Shown piece by piece: positions 13,250-26,400 of a stretch of DNA of 64,000 nt; position 1 is the first letter of the stretch, and each line of letters starts with the position of its first letter. This stretch comes from Stichopus chloronotus (lineage: Eukaryota; Echinodermata; Holothuroidea; Aspidochirotida; Stichopodidae), in the NCBI GenBank assembly GCA_021234535.1, contig CM037838.1, positions 15,137,966-15,201,965 on the forward strand, read 5' to 3'. Made by a program: the position numbers and the translations under genes. The notes beneath the pieces were generated by a model that worked only from the letters and a program-made list of their open reading frames with translations, was not told the DNA's origin and did no database searches.

Positions 13250-13383
13250 ATTCAAGAAATAATTTTCTCATGGAAACCACTCTTTGCTCAAAGAATTAAA
13301 TGTTTATCCACACTTTCAAAAATTCAAATGATGCATCTTCCCTAACTAGTTACTCATAATGCTTTGAGGACATAGCTGTTTGC
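13250..13383 (-). mobile_element. family 2 MITE fragment, minus strand
   Basis: The reverse complement matches the central part of the 5751-6094 element. It shares CCTCAAA-GCATTATG, then GGAAGATGCATCATTTGAAT, and then a looser match around ATTATTTCTTGAA. Both termini are missing, so this is a truncated copy. Confidence 0.65.
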
Positions 13384-13588
13384 TTAGGCCTATATATATT
13401 AGTGATATCCAATGTTCTGCTTGAAGCTATTTTCTTTATATGTCTTGTTCATACATTTGAAACACAATATTTTCCTTAAAGAACCAATGCCAGATGGAAC
13501 AGTCATACAGAACCCACTTCTTTTGGTTTTCTTTTATCTCATATTTGCTTTCATATTTTGGTATTTTACGGTATTTTAAAAACAGTTA

Positions 13589-13756
13589 CACTGTTAAAAA
13601 TGTGAATTGTAAAATGTAAATTCACAGAAAACAAAATAAAGAAATACAAAGGGAATACAGAAATGTTCTGATAATTAGTTTTCCACACAATTTCTGTAAT
13701 TCTTATTTATTTCTTTGTTTTATTTTCTGTAAATTTACAGACTTTTTTTTACAGTG
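13589..13756. mobile_element. palindromic MITE with TA flanks
   Basis: The 168-bp segment begins CACTGTTAAAAA and ends TTTTTTTTACAGTG, and is almost wholly an imperfect inverted repeat. The left arm contains TTCACAGAAAACAAAATAAA and the right arm TTTGTTTTATTTTCTGTAAA. It is flanked by TA on both sides (13587-13588 and 13757-13758), as expected for a Tc1/mariner-type insertion. There is no coding capacity. The long arms could form a hairpin if transcribed. Confidence 0.65.
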
Positions 13757-13758
13757 TA

Positions 13759-16700
13759 GGAAGCAAGACGACGCACTGTTCGTTTTAAAGTGTCAAAGAT
13801 CAAAATCATCTTTTGTTCAATTTTTGTTCAGTTGCCTCCTTGACGTCATATGCAGAAGAAACCTTAAGAAAAAAATGGTAAAACTGGTTGACGAGTGTTG
13901 TTATTCTACAAAGCAATTTTTGTAAGATCCAGTAGCATAGCCCCATCCATGATACCTAAACACCTATCACTAAGGCACACTTATTACGTAATCAACCTAC
14001 GTATCATTGTTAGAAAAATGAACAAATAACAGGTTGCTGATGTCCCTTTATTTGTTTAAACTATTGTTGTATAAACTTCAAAAAGAACTGCAAAAGAAAA
14101 AAACGTCGTACATCCTGTAATAGGCCGGACAACAAAATGCCTAATTAATAATTTTATATCAGTTATGACTCGCAGTGTATTAAAATTGCGGATTGAGTGG
14201 GAAGGGTTTGATCCAATAAAAAAAACAAAAAATTGACAGACAAAAATACGGTTCGTTGTTAACATCATCCAGTTTCTGTTTCGTCAAACCTGTCCATTCC
14301 AACTTGAATAGACCTTTGAAGTATCGGACAGTGCTTTTAATATAACACTGTTCCTTTCAAGAACGGTTAAACAAAAAGGTATTTTCGTGACTCTCATAAT
14401 CTGTTTACGCTTTTAATCATAAAAATGCAGAATTTATACAGTATTCATAATTGCAGGCTATTTAAAATTCCAAAATTCCAAATTCTAACCATCAGGCCCT
14501 CTTTAACATTGTATGTTGTTTGATAATTTATTCATATTCATTTCGAACGATCACCGATCACCCCCAGCTGGAGATTGCAGAAGACGTATCACGTGACATT
14601 ACACGTCACTGATGCCGTGATAGCACGTTGACTCAATTGTAAGGGATTTATTATCTCAGTTTCAGCGACACGAATTCTAAGTTTCGACGTGCAACAGAAC
14701 ACTAAAAAAAAAAAAAAACATTTAAAACCGAACACTTTTGTTGTGCAAAGACGGACTTCATTTCCGGCAGCCGAGGATTATTTTTGCACCACGCGGCGGG
14801 CTAGGCTATATGCTGACAGTTATGGCAGTGCTCTAGTGACAATCGAAGCTAACTTCTAAAAGTAAACTGGGTTGCCCAAATAGCACCCGTGACCTGTCTG
14901 CCGAGTACACGGTGACGGCCTTGCGATCATTGTGAAAGATAACCTAATATTGAACGCATATCCTCCTTATGGTTTCACTGTACCATTTGTATAAGACTAA
15001 CGTGATGATCCTAAGTTAGGCCTTTTCGTCGCCGAAGGCAACCTCCAGTTCTTTTCCGCTTAAAAATCGATCGCAAAACTAGGACTCAGTATCAAAGCTC
15101 AGGTTATTTTCTTTTCTTTTTTATTTTCTGTCTTTTTTTCCCTCTCTCTCCATTTCTCTCTGCTGACCTTTCCCGAAGACGAATCACAGTCACGCGGAGC
15201 AGTTTTGATGGAAGCTGCATGGGGATAGTCTAAATAAGGAACAAGCTACTTTCACGGTAGGCAAAGGACTAAGCATCGATTTTATTCGACCTAACCTATA
15301 TATACCGAAGCAAAGCTGTGGTGTGTGTGTGTGTGTTTTTGTGTGAAATAGGTATTTTTTTTACCCACTGAATACATCTACACGACATTAACATCCCGAC
15401 CTTCATGATTTAGACAGTTTGAGGCCGCCATGGACCTCCAGGAAAACGTCCCCGGGAAAAAATGAAGCACAATCAAAACAGGTGATTAAACACCAGAAGC
15501 GATATATTATAACACTGTGGAAGCGTAAATGACATATTTCGGTCAAAATATTATTCATAGGACGCAGTTCTTCTGTACGTTGTGAATATGTCTGAATATA
15601 TCACTTTGTGAATCTCGAAACAAGCTCGGTTTAAATAGCGCAAAAATAGACAATAACCACAGACAACAGTCCAAACCTTTTAAAAAAAAATGTCAAATAA
15701 GTTTTATAAAATGTAAAAAAAAAAAGGAAAACGAAAATGTTAATTTACTGTTAAATATTCTTTGAATTACGTTTCATTTACAGATTCTAAAGCAGTAAAT
15801 CGATCAGCCCGATTCGAGACTTTTGTGTTTAAGTAATTTTCGATCAAACTTTGATGTATACCACGAATCGATCAAATTCTGATATTTTGACTCATATCTG
15901 AGGTAGCGTTTGTGAAATTTCACCATCCCTGCATGATTGATCTCTTTGGATTTATTTTTTTCTTCTTCAAATGTATTTGTATTTGTCTTCAGATGTATTT
16001 GTTTGTATTTTTTCTAAACAAAAAAATATATATATATATTTTTTATTATATATGTTCAACCTTTGTTTCAAGAAATGCATGTACTCGACGTATTATGGCC
16101 ACGCGTGAATCGAACATTTTCAACACACTGCCATGTAGGCCATACTTAGAGTTAAAATAAAATATCCCTACAAAAAGGGGGGAAGGAAGGATTGATTCCT
16201 CGGCCGTTGACACGGAACATGCAATTTACGACACATAAACAAATTTCAAATTTATTCGCGATAGGTACCGTCGTGAACGGAGAACTGTTGAAACTACCTG
16301 TAAACCTGTTTCGAAACGTCGAGAAGAATAATTTAATGAAAACATTTGTGTTCTTTTTTTTTTCTTGAGTCTCTCCATAACAGTTCAGCTCAATTAACTG
16401 ACAAAGAAATTAGGAAAACACGGCATAAACAGGGTAGAAGTGGTAAATCAGAACAAAACACAATCAAGATCGTGTGCTATATATGTGCATGAGCGTATAG
16501 CTTGTCATATGGTGCTGCATATAGTAGAACGTAATCAAGGAGACTCACTTGAAGTGTATGTTCAAATTACCATATATGGTCGTTATATGTGGGATGCACT
16601 TAGGAGTGAGTATCTTGCAAACATTGATATCGATCAAATTTTTGGTTTTTCGACGCACAAAACAAACTCAAGATGGAAAACGTTATAACTTTCCCAATCT

Positions 16701-18140
16701 TGAGTGAATATTAGCCCTTTTAAGAGGTAATTGAAACATCCCACTCATATTGTTGCGTTGTTATCCGTGACCTTGGCGTTCACTGAAGTGTTTCCTATGC
16801 CTTCGTCACACATTTCTTTCCGATGATGCTATTAACCCTTTCATCTCTTCCCCAGAAAAAAAAAAAAAAAAAACGTGTCTCCGAGAATTTCCTTTGCGCC
16901 ACGAGATTACAGCTATAGGCAAAAAATATTAACATTTTTAGTGGTTTCTTACATTCAAGAAATGCATCTTCAACTCTGTAAAGAAATCAGAAGCAATGCG
17001 CAGTATTAAAGTGACACTCTACCTTTTCTAAGCCATTGAATAAAAAAATGAGACTGAAAAAGTGAAACGGAGATAAAAATGCTGTCCTGTCAATGGTAGG
17101 TTGTATTTATGCGAGATATGCTGAGGTTAGGCACTGTGAGGCGTTTTCCATGGTCATTCCTCGTCCCAATTGGAAATGTAAGTTCTAAAGGAATTGACGT
17201 GTGATGTGATTCCACTGTTACACATAAGAATGTTAATCAGCTCGTTTTAAAACAGTTGATAGGCTTTGGAGTGGTGATTAAGCTGTTTAATCGGCACATG
17301 TACTACCTGTTCTCTTACTTTACAGAACCACTGTTCAGAGAGAGATGAGCCACTATCTAGGAGAGGGATTAACTTTCTACTGACGATGAATACGAAGGAA
17401 TTGATGTGAATCGGCAGTGCACAAAAATCGTACCTCAAATTTACAGAAACATAAATTTTCAGCGCAATATGGTCTAGCGTTTGGGGAAATCATTAGCTTT
17501 CTACTACAGATGGTGTATGTCCAAAAGTAATGTGAAGATATAATCGGATTTTTCATATTTTCACACCAGAGAAGAAATGGGTTCAAACTTTACATTTTCG
17601 ATTTTCGTAAGTTAACAGTCAGAACTGTCGGTAATATAAATGTCCACAGATTGATGGTCAATTTGGGTAACGAATTATTTTCGACGGTGGTAGCATACTT
17701 TGAGCTGCACCATCCATCCATTTCCCTCGAGGTTGTTTGAATAATTTCCTTCTTCACGAAGAACTGAACCTGGGAGCATCCTCTTTAAATATGTTATTTG
17801 CGATAGACTTAAGAAGGATTTCAGTTTAAACCTATCTGCCTTCTTTAGCATAACAACACCATATGTCGTCCATATCGCGGTATGAATTTATTCATAGAGA
17901 ATATCGTTCAGTATTTACATTCAAACGGATCACAGATTCACCATTCAGCCAATCAGCATCTGTGTAACACTCATAAGCAAACGATGTGGCGTTTGCTGTA
18001 AACACGTTCCACTTTCACGTTTTCTGTTAAAGTTACGTTAAGTAAACTTAATAAATGTGTGTAATGTTTCTTCGAAATTTGTTACGTTCAGCATGAAAAC
18101 ATAATCACACGTCCCCGGAGATATTGCCGCAGGTGACCAG
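13759..18140. other. gene-empty DNA
   Basis: No gene is supported. The interval contains a (TG)n run at 15317-15346, a short (TA)n at 16025-16038, an A run near 16855-16873 and a modestly GC-richer stretch near 14755-14930. An 11-codon ATG frame in a strong Kozak context lies at 15430-15465 (see findings). No tRNA or other RNA gene was seen. Confidence 0.55.
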
Positions 18141-18141
18141 A

Positions 18142-18196
18142 AGATCACGTGGTCGTATATAGTTAATGCTGTTGATCAAGAGATCACGTGGTTGTA
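18142..18196 (+). repeat. paired AGATCACGTGGTYGTA motif, 39-bp spacing
   Basis: AGATCACGTGGTCGTA (18142-18157) and AGATCACGTGGTTGTA (18181-18196) differ at one base and lie 39 bp apart. Each contains an E-box CACGTG. The intervening DNA does not repeat, so this is not simply a tandem unit. It could be a paired binding site or a chance residue of a decayed tandem duplication. Confidence 0.4.
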
Positions 18197-18527
18197 GAGG
18201 AATTACGTGTGCAACGAACAAGAAGACGAAAGAAAAAAAAAAGGGAAAAAAACATTCCCAAGACCTTTAACGTATTTTTCAAGGAAGTAACTGGTTTACA
18301 GGTAGACATATCTTTGAAGGAATATAAGGTGTTTGTTTCACGAGAAACAAAGAAAAAATATTTTCAAAACCAATATTTGTGGACACACAATGATAGGTTA
18401 CATATTCAAAATAAGGACGGATGTCTTTCTTTCCAACAAATACAAATTCAGTTATTCGTTGTTAAAGAAATGTCACTTTGTTTCCCCCCCCCCCCCCCCA
18501 AAAAAAAAAAACTTTTAAAAGTTAATA

Positions 18528-18585
18528 TCATGCATCTTCCGTAACCCATCTTACTTGCTTAACGTTGTAAAGAGATGACGGTTTT
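18528..18585 (-). mobile_element. probable short fragment of family 2 MITE
   Basis: The reverse complement reads CATCTC...GTTACGGAAGATGCATGAT and aligns with the CATCTCCTC...AGTAACGGAAGATGCATCAT core of the 5751-6094 element. The match stops at the A/C homopolymer block just upstream (about 18485-18511). It is too short to classify alone and is supported only by the other copies. Confidence 0.4.
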
Positions 18586-18948
18586 GTAGATGTTTAGTGA
18601 TAAACCTCGTCACTGTGGCCGTTTAAATGAAAGGTCAATCAAGGCTTGACCGAGCATTAAGTAAAGTTAATGCACGATCATCGGGGATTCAGCTTGGAGC
18701 TCATTGAGTTGATTTCAATAAGTTTGAGATGATTCTGAAGGGTACAAACACATAAAGATACTTGCAAATAGCATAATTGGTCAAGTATCACACCCGATAG
18801 TTATGAAAACTGTCAAATGTTTTGATTTTTTTTCTCCTGACCTGCACTGGTTGAGTTCATTTGAATTAGGTCTGATGTGAAAAGTGTCTGGTCACGAATT
18901 TTCGAAAACGAAATCGAATCAATAATCACTCAAATGATTAATGTTCCT

Positions 18949-19070
18949 CTGTATGTAAGACAAAGGGATCCTCTTAGTTTCACCATTTGCCATTAGTATG
19001 GGAAGAAAAACTTGACAGATTTAGGACGATTTAGTGAATTTCACGAAACAACTCAATGAGGCTCTCCAAT
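18949..19070 (+). repeat. dispersed repeat family 1, plus-strand copy
   Basis: This is the partner of 3811-3934 in opposite orientation. Identity is perfect over 19034-19060 and lower upstream, as far as a shared GGGATCC at about 18964-18970. No open frame is conserved between the two copies, so conservation of a protein is unlikely. Confidence 0.7.
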
Positions 19071-21944
19071 GCGTCCTCTGATATCCAGTTCATTCATACA
19101 ATGATTGTGACTAATGAGAAGAAAATGGAAGAAAAAAATGGGGTTTGTAAATATAACCTCATTTTCTTTGAAAGTGCCCCCCCCCCCCCCCTCGAGAAAT
19201 GGTAACCACAATAAATGGCACATAAACAATGTTTGTCAGTGATAGACGGAGTACCCCCATTGTTTTGTGTAATATAGCAGAGCACTTTCGATCTACTGTC
19301 AATCTGATGACTACATTTAGTTGATCGAACGAAACACGTTTCAAAACACATCTACGTTTTTATTGTATTCATCCGCCGGTGAATATCGACCGTGTTTTAT
19401 CGATGGGATAATGCACGGTCATCTGACTGCTTTGGCCCAATAGGAGTTGGGGATTCTTACCGAGAATGAATGAAAAATTATCAAAGTTACTTTCTTTTTT
19501 TGTATGACATGTTGGTGCACCGTGCGATTACTATATTTCCTTTAAAGTATGATCGTTAAAGGCTTTTGTATGTGTGTAAGAAAGAGAGAGAAGTGTCAAA
19601 TACGCTTTAATGACGTCATATTTCGATGGGATAGCCAGATTAACGAATACATTGAAACAATGTGTTCGTAGAGGTGTGACATCGTTGTTTCGAGGTTTCG
19701 ATTGGCCATATATGCGACTATTGCCTATATGCAGTATACGAGTATACGACTGAGGGAGGGAATCCGCCGCAGAACGGTCGGCGCGCAGAACGCACTTACC
19801 ATACGCCTCCCGGAACAATCAATCAAACTCTTAGAAATTGATGATGTCATATAGATTGTAGAAAAAAAAATACCTCTGAATTAAAAAAAAAGATCCTCAA
19901 TTTATTGGTTGTCGATGCCAACTTAATTTCCGGCGATTTGGAGAGTTTGAAAAGTCAAACATTTTCTTGTGCGCTCAGCGACAAATGACGGTGGCGCTTC
20001 GCTAAAGCAGTCCTACCAGCAGCCCCCAACCACTCCCCCCCCCCCCCAAAAAAAAATTAACTTTCATTTTAGCTTCATGGGTGCAAGTGTCAAAAGAAAG
20101 TCAATTTCACCAAAGTTTTGGCAAATCTAAGACACGCAAACATGATCCTTTTTAGGCAAAGCGGAGGAGGTGCCCGTTTCTCTAGGACCTGACTGATTGA
20201 GAATCCTGACGTAAGCATTGGGAGGGGACCCCCCATTTACATCTCCCTCAGGACGGCGGTCAAAAATAAGGATGATGAGTCGATATTTCCCCCTAACAAA
20301 AAAAAAAAAAAAAACCCTGGCTATGTCCCTGGACCTCTACTATGAAGGAAGACCCCCCTTTCTGTTTTCTTCATAATCTTTATTTAGTTGGGGAGAGCAT
20401 GAAAAAAATAATAACATAAAGGTTTTTATAAAAAGAGGAAGGGGAAACCAAATGAACAAAGTATGTATACCAAATGAAACGTACAAAATATGTACACCAT
20501 ATATACCAACATGTAGGCTATTTTGTTCTTATTCAGTCCCGCCTATGTATTTTGCACTTCCACAAGTTGAAGAAGCCTTTTGGACAGAAATAGCTCTGTG
20601 GATGTTCTCATTTTAAGCTTGCAGTGAAGAAGGCTAGGAGGGTCAACAAGTTAAACATTGGTAGCCTATATAAACCGACATTTGGAAAATTAACCTATCG
20701 GGCATGGGCCTACCACATATTTTACGTTTTGCTTCATGAGATCTTTGTGGTTGAAATTTGAAAGACATCGCAGACAATTAACTGCATGGTATAATGTGTC
20801 AATAACATAAATAATATAAATATGTCAATAATACGTCAATTGACTTCACGTATGATTAGATATAGTTTGTCGCTAATTGCTACGGTGTGTAGAGCAGTTT
20901 ACCTTTTTACGTCTTTTTTTTTTTTTGCTGGGGGTGGGGCGAGGAGGGGAATAACTTTTTGGGGGAGGGGATTATCTCTGACTAATCTCATTCATCGACC
21001 AAGGGATGTGGATAACCACCCAAAAGGAGATTTGTCACTCTTTCTTCAAGACTTCAGAGAGTATTATGGGGTCCATATCGATGCTATAAAATAGCATCAT
21101 ATGTTCATTTCAAAGTCAAAGTGTTGAAAACAAAACTATCGAACCTCTGCAGTCTAATTTTATCCAGATGGCATTTTGCTGCAATGGTAGTTTCGGCGTA
21201 CATATGACAAAAAATTACCACGCAAATCAACGTATCTGCTAGTACAACGTTCAAGGTTCGCTTTTCAATTCAAGGCGTGATCGAAATACAGTTTATCTGT
21301 AGTCGTTTTGTGTTTTACATTTCGTACCTTGCTTGTTACTTTATCTGTGGTACATCTGTCGACTTTATCTCTGCTGGCTGTTGCCGAGGATAATGCAAGA
21401 GCATGCAGTAATTTCTATGACACCGAACCTATCCCGACCGTAAAAGTCCTCGTGGAGGATTTCAGCTTCTAGTGACTCCTCCTTTCCTAATCACGGTCGA
21501 CTTGAACTACTTTCAGTTTGAAGGTCTTTCATAAAGAAAAAGAAGAAAAAGAATAAAAAAATGCAGTGAAAGAAAGAATTCGCGGGAGAAAGGAGGGGCC
21601 GCCTGTTCGTGAGTTCGCTCTCATTTCCTAAGGCAGGGGCCCACGTTGGATAATGTTATCGATATTGTACACTTAATTACCCTATAGCCGTTACATATAG
21701 TCAGTGAACTCAAGGAGAAATCAGCTTCTTGTTTTGACAGAAATACCATAATACCCGGGTACGGGCTCATAAAAATAACGTGAAATAATACAACATGTCT
21801 ATATGCCAATTTCCAAAAGAGGACACGGAACGGTAAAAAGGATAACTTTCATATCTTGACCTATTTACATGCAAACATCCACGAAAAAATATAGACCTAA
21901 CTGATTTTATCACTCTATCGGTATCATGTTAAGGATGACGATGA
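19071..21944. other. gene-empty DNA, C/A homopolymers
   Basis: No gene is supported. C runs occur at about 19177-19191 and 20036-20047, and an A run near 20299-20314. The segment ending near 20325 carries CCCTGGCTATGTCCCTG next to an A run, which resembles the terminus of some hAT elements, but the opposite end and target duplication are not convincing. Confidence 0.5.
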
Positions 21945-21979
21945 GGGCCATACAGAGCACGATGTGGTTTGTATGGCCC
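21945..21979. repeat. perfect 10-bp stem hairpin
   Basis: GGGCCATACA (21945-21954) is exactly complementary to TGTATGGCCC (21970-21979), with a 15-base loop. The following about 70 bp are GC-richer than the surroundings. It could be a decayed transposon or SINE fragment. There is no T run after it to suggest a Pol III terminator. Confidence 0.6.
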
Positions 21980-23310
21980 AGGATCCCTATGTGGGAAGCC
22001 TAGTGGTTCGGAGTGGAAGCAAGAAGAAGCACTCAGCGAGCCGGCACCAAACAAAAAAAAAAGGAACCGAAAGAATATTGAAGAAATAAATATTTTTATT
22101 AGTAAACTTAGCCTATGTCGAGAGTGTTCCTCAATACTAATAAAAGGTACCAAAAAAAAAAACAAAAAAACGTGGATTAAAAACTTTGGACACTCGGCTT
22201 CAAGTCCATTTAAGAAGGAGACACGTAATTGGCAACTCAGATAAAAGTCTCACATCTTGCTCGCAATCCTGACTGGAGACTGGACGAAAGGAAAAAAAAA
22301 ACGAAAAAAGAAATCAATGAACAAAAATAAATGAACGTCTATGAGCAAAAATAAAACTATATTACCGACCTTCCGGGCTTCTCTAATGCTGTAATGATAA
22401 GTGGCACGGTTTGCACATATCGGAAGGTGGGTATATTTGCTACGTTTTGTTTGTACAACATTTATTTGAGTATCTTTGTTGGGGTAAACATTCCATAAGA
22501 CATGCAATAAAGACCGAGCCGATAATTTCTACTATTTGCGTATTAATTTATACTCCGAACAAGGTCAGATTTCTGTTTCTTTGGTCCCCTGTTCCTTTTA
22601 CTTTCAATCATCACATCGTGTCTCTGAGAAACGAACAATTCAAAAGAAAAAAAAGGCAAAAACAGTAAAAAAAAATCTGATTTTATTTGATGATGCTAAT
22701 ATCGAGAGTGAACAGACGTGTTTATATGTACATTTTGGCGTTGCTAAGTCGAAATATTGCGGAGAGCTTCGACGCCAATGACATTGAAAGAAGTATTACC
22801 TCTGAGTAATGGATTAAGGCTTCATAAGGAGGTTGGATTATCAAAGGGTTGCCTGAGTTCATGGGCACCTATACTCCTCGACAGTGCAAGCTTGTGGCCA
22901 GTAAACCGTCAGAATTTTGACCTGTTGAAAACGGAAATAGGTCGGGTTCGACATTTTACATATAGGCAACAATCTACATCGGGGTGACTAGTTAGTTGAA
23001 GAGGATTAGAAGGACTAAGCGGAAAAAAACAATGGCGACATTTCTAGATTTCATCGAGGAATATAAGTCTGAACGAGAGAAGGTGACAGCTGTAGGATAA
23101 GATGACATCGAGGAGAATGGGAGAGGATGAAAACACTAGAGGTAGATGACGAAGAGGAAGCTGGCGAGAGGAATTAAACCCGTGGTAATTTTTGACAGGT
23201 TGATCTGTAAAAGGGAACTTTAAAATAATAGAAGAGAATGTAAGTAAATCTATTTTGGGATGAATTCGTAATACATAAATAAACAAAGGAACAAGATGAA
23301 AAAGTGACGC
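21980..23310. other. gene-empty DNA
   Basis: No gene is supported. A runs lie near 22052-22061, 22151-22170 and 22289-22310. Short open frames overlap on both strands without recognisable motifs. Confidence 0.6.
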
Positions 23311-23420
23311 TATATATATATATATATATATATATTTTATTTTATTTATATTATATATTTGTATTATATTTTTGTATTATATTTTTATATATATACATCT
23401 ATATATATTTATATAGAGAG
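23311..23420. repeat. (TA)n and AT-rich low-complexity tract
   Basis: Pure (TA)n at about 23311-23335, followed by degenerate TTTGTATTATATTTT units and further TATATA words. Confidence 0.85.
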
Positions 23421-26400
23421 ATAACTGAGCTCATCATACCGTGCAACAAAATATTTACTGCACTGTGAATATAACAGATTTATTGTGACCGTTTTAGTGT
23501 CTTTGCTATCCACTATTTATAGCATTAATATTAAAACGGAGTGCTTGCTGAGAATGAAAACAGCAAGATCAGACGCGTTCATATTTCATCATTGTAGATA
23601 ACAGATCAGTAATTACGAAGCTCATTGAATGTCAACTTTGCTTTTATCACTTTTATGTCAAGTGTCTTCAAGGCCTATGCAAATTAGATCGATCAATGAA
23701 TGTGAAGGTTACGACGCCATGTAGCCTAGTTTAGAGCCCCTATACAGGTCAAACGTGTTCTAAATTGTTTTCATCCCTGACAGTTGAATGAACGTCATAA
23801 TGTTTTTTTTTTTTCTTTACTCGACGTCAAGTATACAACACGGAAGCTTTGCTTTCTACTTAATATATAGTCTGCATAAATGACAAGACACTAGTTTACG
23901 TTAATCCATTAGTTCTCTCAGGGTATCGAACATCTTTGACCGATTTTTCCCGCGCTAAATGAAGAAATTTGTTCGAGTTTCAAACCCATAGCAATTAGGT
24001 CGAACGAACTGAAGAACAGAACACGAAATCGATAGACGCCCGTGTTTAGTTTTCTAATTTTAATCCGGGACGAATCCTTCATCCTTCATACAGTCATCTT
24101 TTCAAGTTCAATGCCGCCTATTGGATGTAATTATGCTATTATCCTTGGCAGACCCACCGACTATGTGCTTTATCGATATGATTGATCTATCGTATCGATC
24201 AATACAATATCCTACTGTAAATATGCCCCTTTACTGAAATTAAGGACTGACTTCCCACCAGTGATAAAAACAATCTTTTGTCTGATTCCTTTTGCTATTG
24301 CAGTGTAAAACGAACCTTTGTCACATACGTCTTCAATACCATTTGATTTTAGTCGATGGTTGCATTGCTTGTACATAAGCTCCATGCATGGCTTACAGAT
24401 ATTGTGAAGATAAGGGGGGGGGGGGGGGGGGGGGGGGGGGACACAGTTATCTATAAATGATGTTTGTTTTCACATTGCAACGTGGGCTTAACCACACATG
24501 GCCTTTTGCACACAATTGAGAATGTGATCATGCACTGAACGCCCACATATCATATAAATGATATCATATAAATTGACACATTCGCCTTAAGCATCTTTGC
24601 AATTTCTGTTTAAATTCTGACTTCTTTTCTTTATTTTTTCCTTTTATCCCCTTGCATTGTATTTATTTAACCTCGACACATATTTGTCTGTGTTTATTGT
24701 AGTTATCCTTACATATGATAGCAGGACGACTTTCGGTTGTCATGTTAGAACGCGTACATGGATGTACTGTATATAGTAGTTGTCTTAATTTATTTACCAG
24801 GGTAAATCTAGAGGTAACTTACTCCATGACGTAACAAACTGTCAATTCCCTGCTGAATTATAACATCAACAGAGAAGAAATATATTCCCACCTTTAAAAA
24901 GGGGGGGGGGGGAGGTGGGGCTTATCGGGTTGGTTCCCCAAATCCTTGATATTTTGTGAAACCTGTAGAGCATTACCGAGAATGATTTTAATGAGTATAT
25001 GGTCAAACAGAGATTATGAAGATGTGACACACAACTGAAGGAACGAAGATAGTGCAACTGATGATCAAAATCACTTACTCCAGATCTGTATATTTTTTTT
25101 AATAAAGAGTACAAACCATATACAGGCAACTCCACAATGACTCACATTTTTTCAGTAACTGTAGGAACAAGATATCAAAAGAAATGAGGCAAATTAAAAG
25201 TATTGACATAGGATCCTTCACACCTCGTCACAAAATAAAGGACACGTAAATTCAATGAGTTCCTAATTTCAACTTCAGAGCTGTAACAATCATCTTTTTT
25301 TCTCTTCTTGTTACATGAGTTTCTTGGAAATGAACTCTTCGGTCCGACTGCTCTGACAATCTTTTCATTTTTTTTGTTCACGTACAAGAGAAACAGTGAT
25401 GACTTTTCCAGGCAATGTAACTCATTGGATGCAATTACCACAAGCGTGTACAAATTCTGAAAGTGCTCCCCGGACCGGTTGTCTTACCCCCTCCCCGGTC
25501 CTCCAGCTCGGATACAGCTCACTCTCTAGGGATGTGTAGGCATATAGCCATCTACTGTACACTTCTTCCCCCCCCCCCCCATCCCTGCGGTACCAGTCTC
25601 ATCCTATTTCGAGGAAACTCTCGGACTTCTCAAGGAGTAATTCCATGTACACATCTCTCTTACCTCACCGCATACAGATACAGTACATCTTCTCGAACAT
25701 TCATTATGAAGGGTTAGTCGTTCCTCCCCGAGGTTGTCCGAAAGTTCAACTGCTTCAAGTTTCGTCGGATGTATCTCCTCGGTGACGATGGGACAGTAGG
25801 GGCAATGCAAACAGGTCTGTTCAAATAACGCCATCTGCAGCAGACGGCGTTCCATGAAAAGTAAACACACACCACTCATCTATGCGATCTGTGAGTCCTC
25901 GCCGGAGCGTAGAAGAATTGGGTCGCATTCACACCTTATATAAATTGATTCTGAGGTGACAGAGTGGAAGGGGGGGGGGAAGGAAGCCCAAAATAATTCA
26001 AAAGGTAAATATTTCTCACAATAAGGATCATTATTGTTGTTATTTGGCATATCCAATACAGTTTGTGTTTCATTTTATTCTGGCAACGTGAGGGTGGCAA
26101 GTTGCTGAAAATCCCTCCATCGCTATCTCCTTGCACCCTAACGCCACGACCGACACTTTGTTTTCACTAAGCGCGGGGCGAAAACTGGGTCGCGGAAATA
26201 AAGAGGAATAAAGAACCGTCCTCGAAAGCGAGAACTGGTTTCTCGGTTAATGGGGCCCATGGGCTTCCAACTGTTGGCACTCACAACCTTAACCAGTGAC
26301 ATATCTCGGGTCAAAGGGTGTTCCTTCTTGGCCTAGGTTGCCCCCACATGTATTGATAAAGAAATGTGAAAGAAAAAAAAAAGCGGAAAAAAAAACCCAA

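Noticed and set aside
16950..17010. GAAGATGCAT-containing segment resembling the TTAA MITE core
   Set aside because: Only about 20 bases align and the flanks do not follow the family order.
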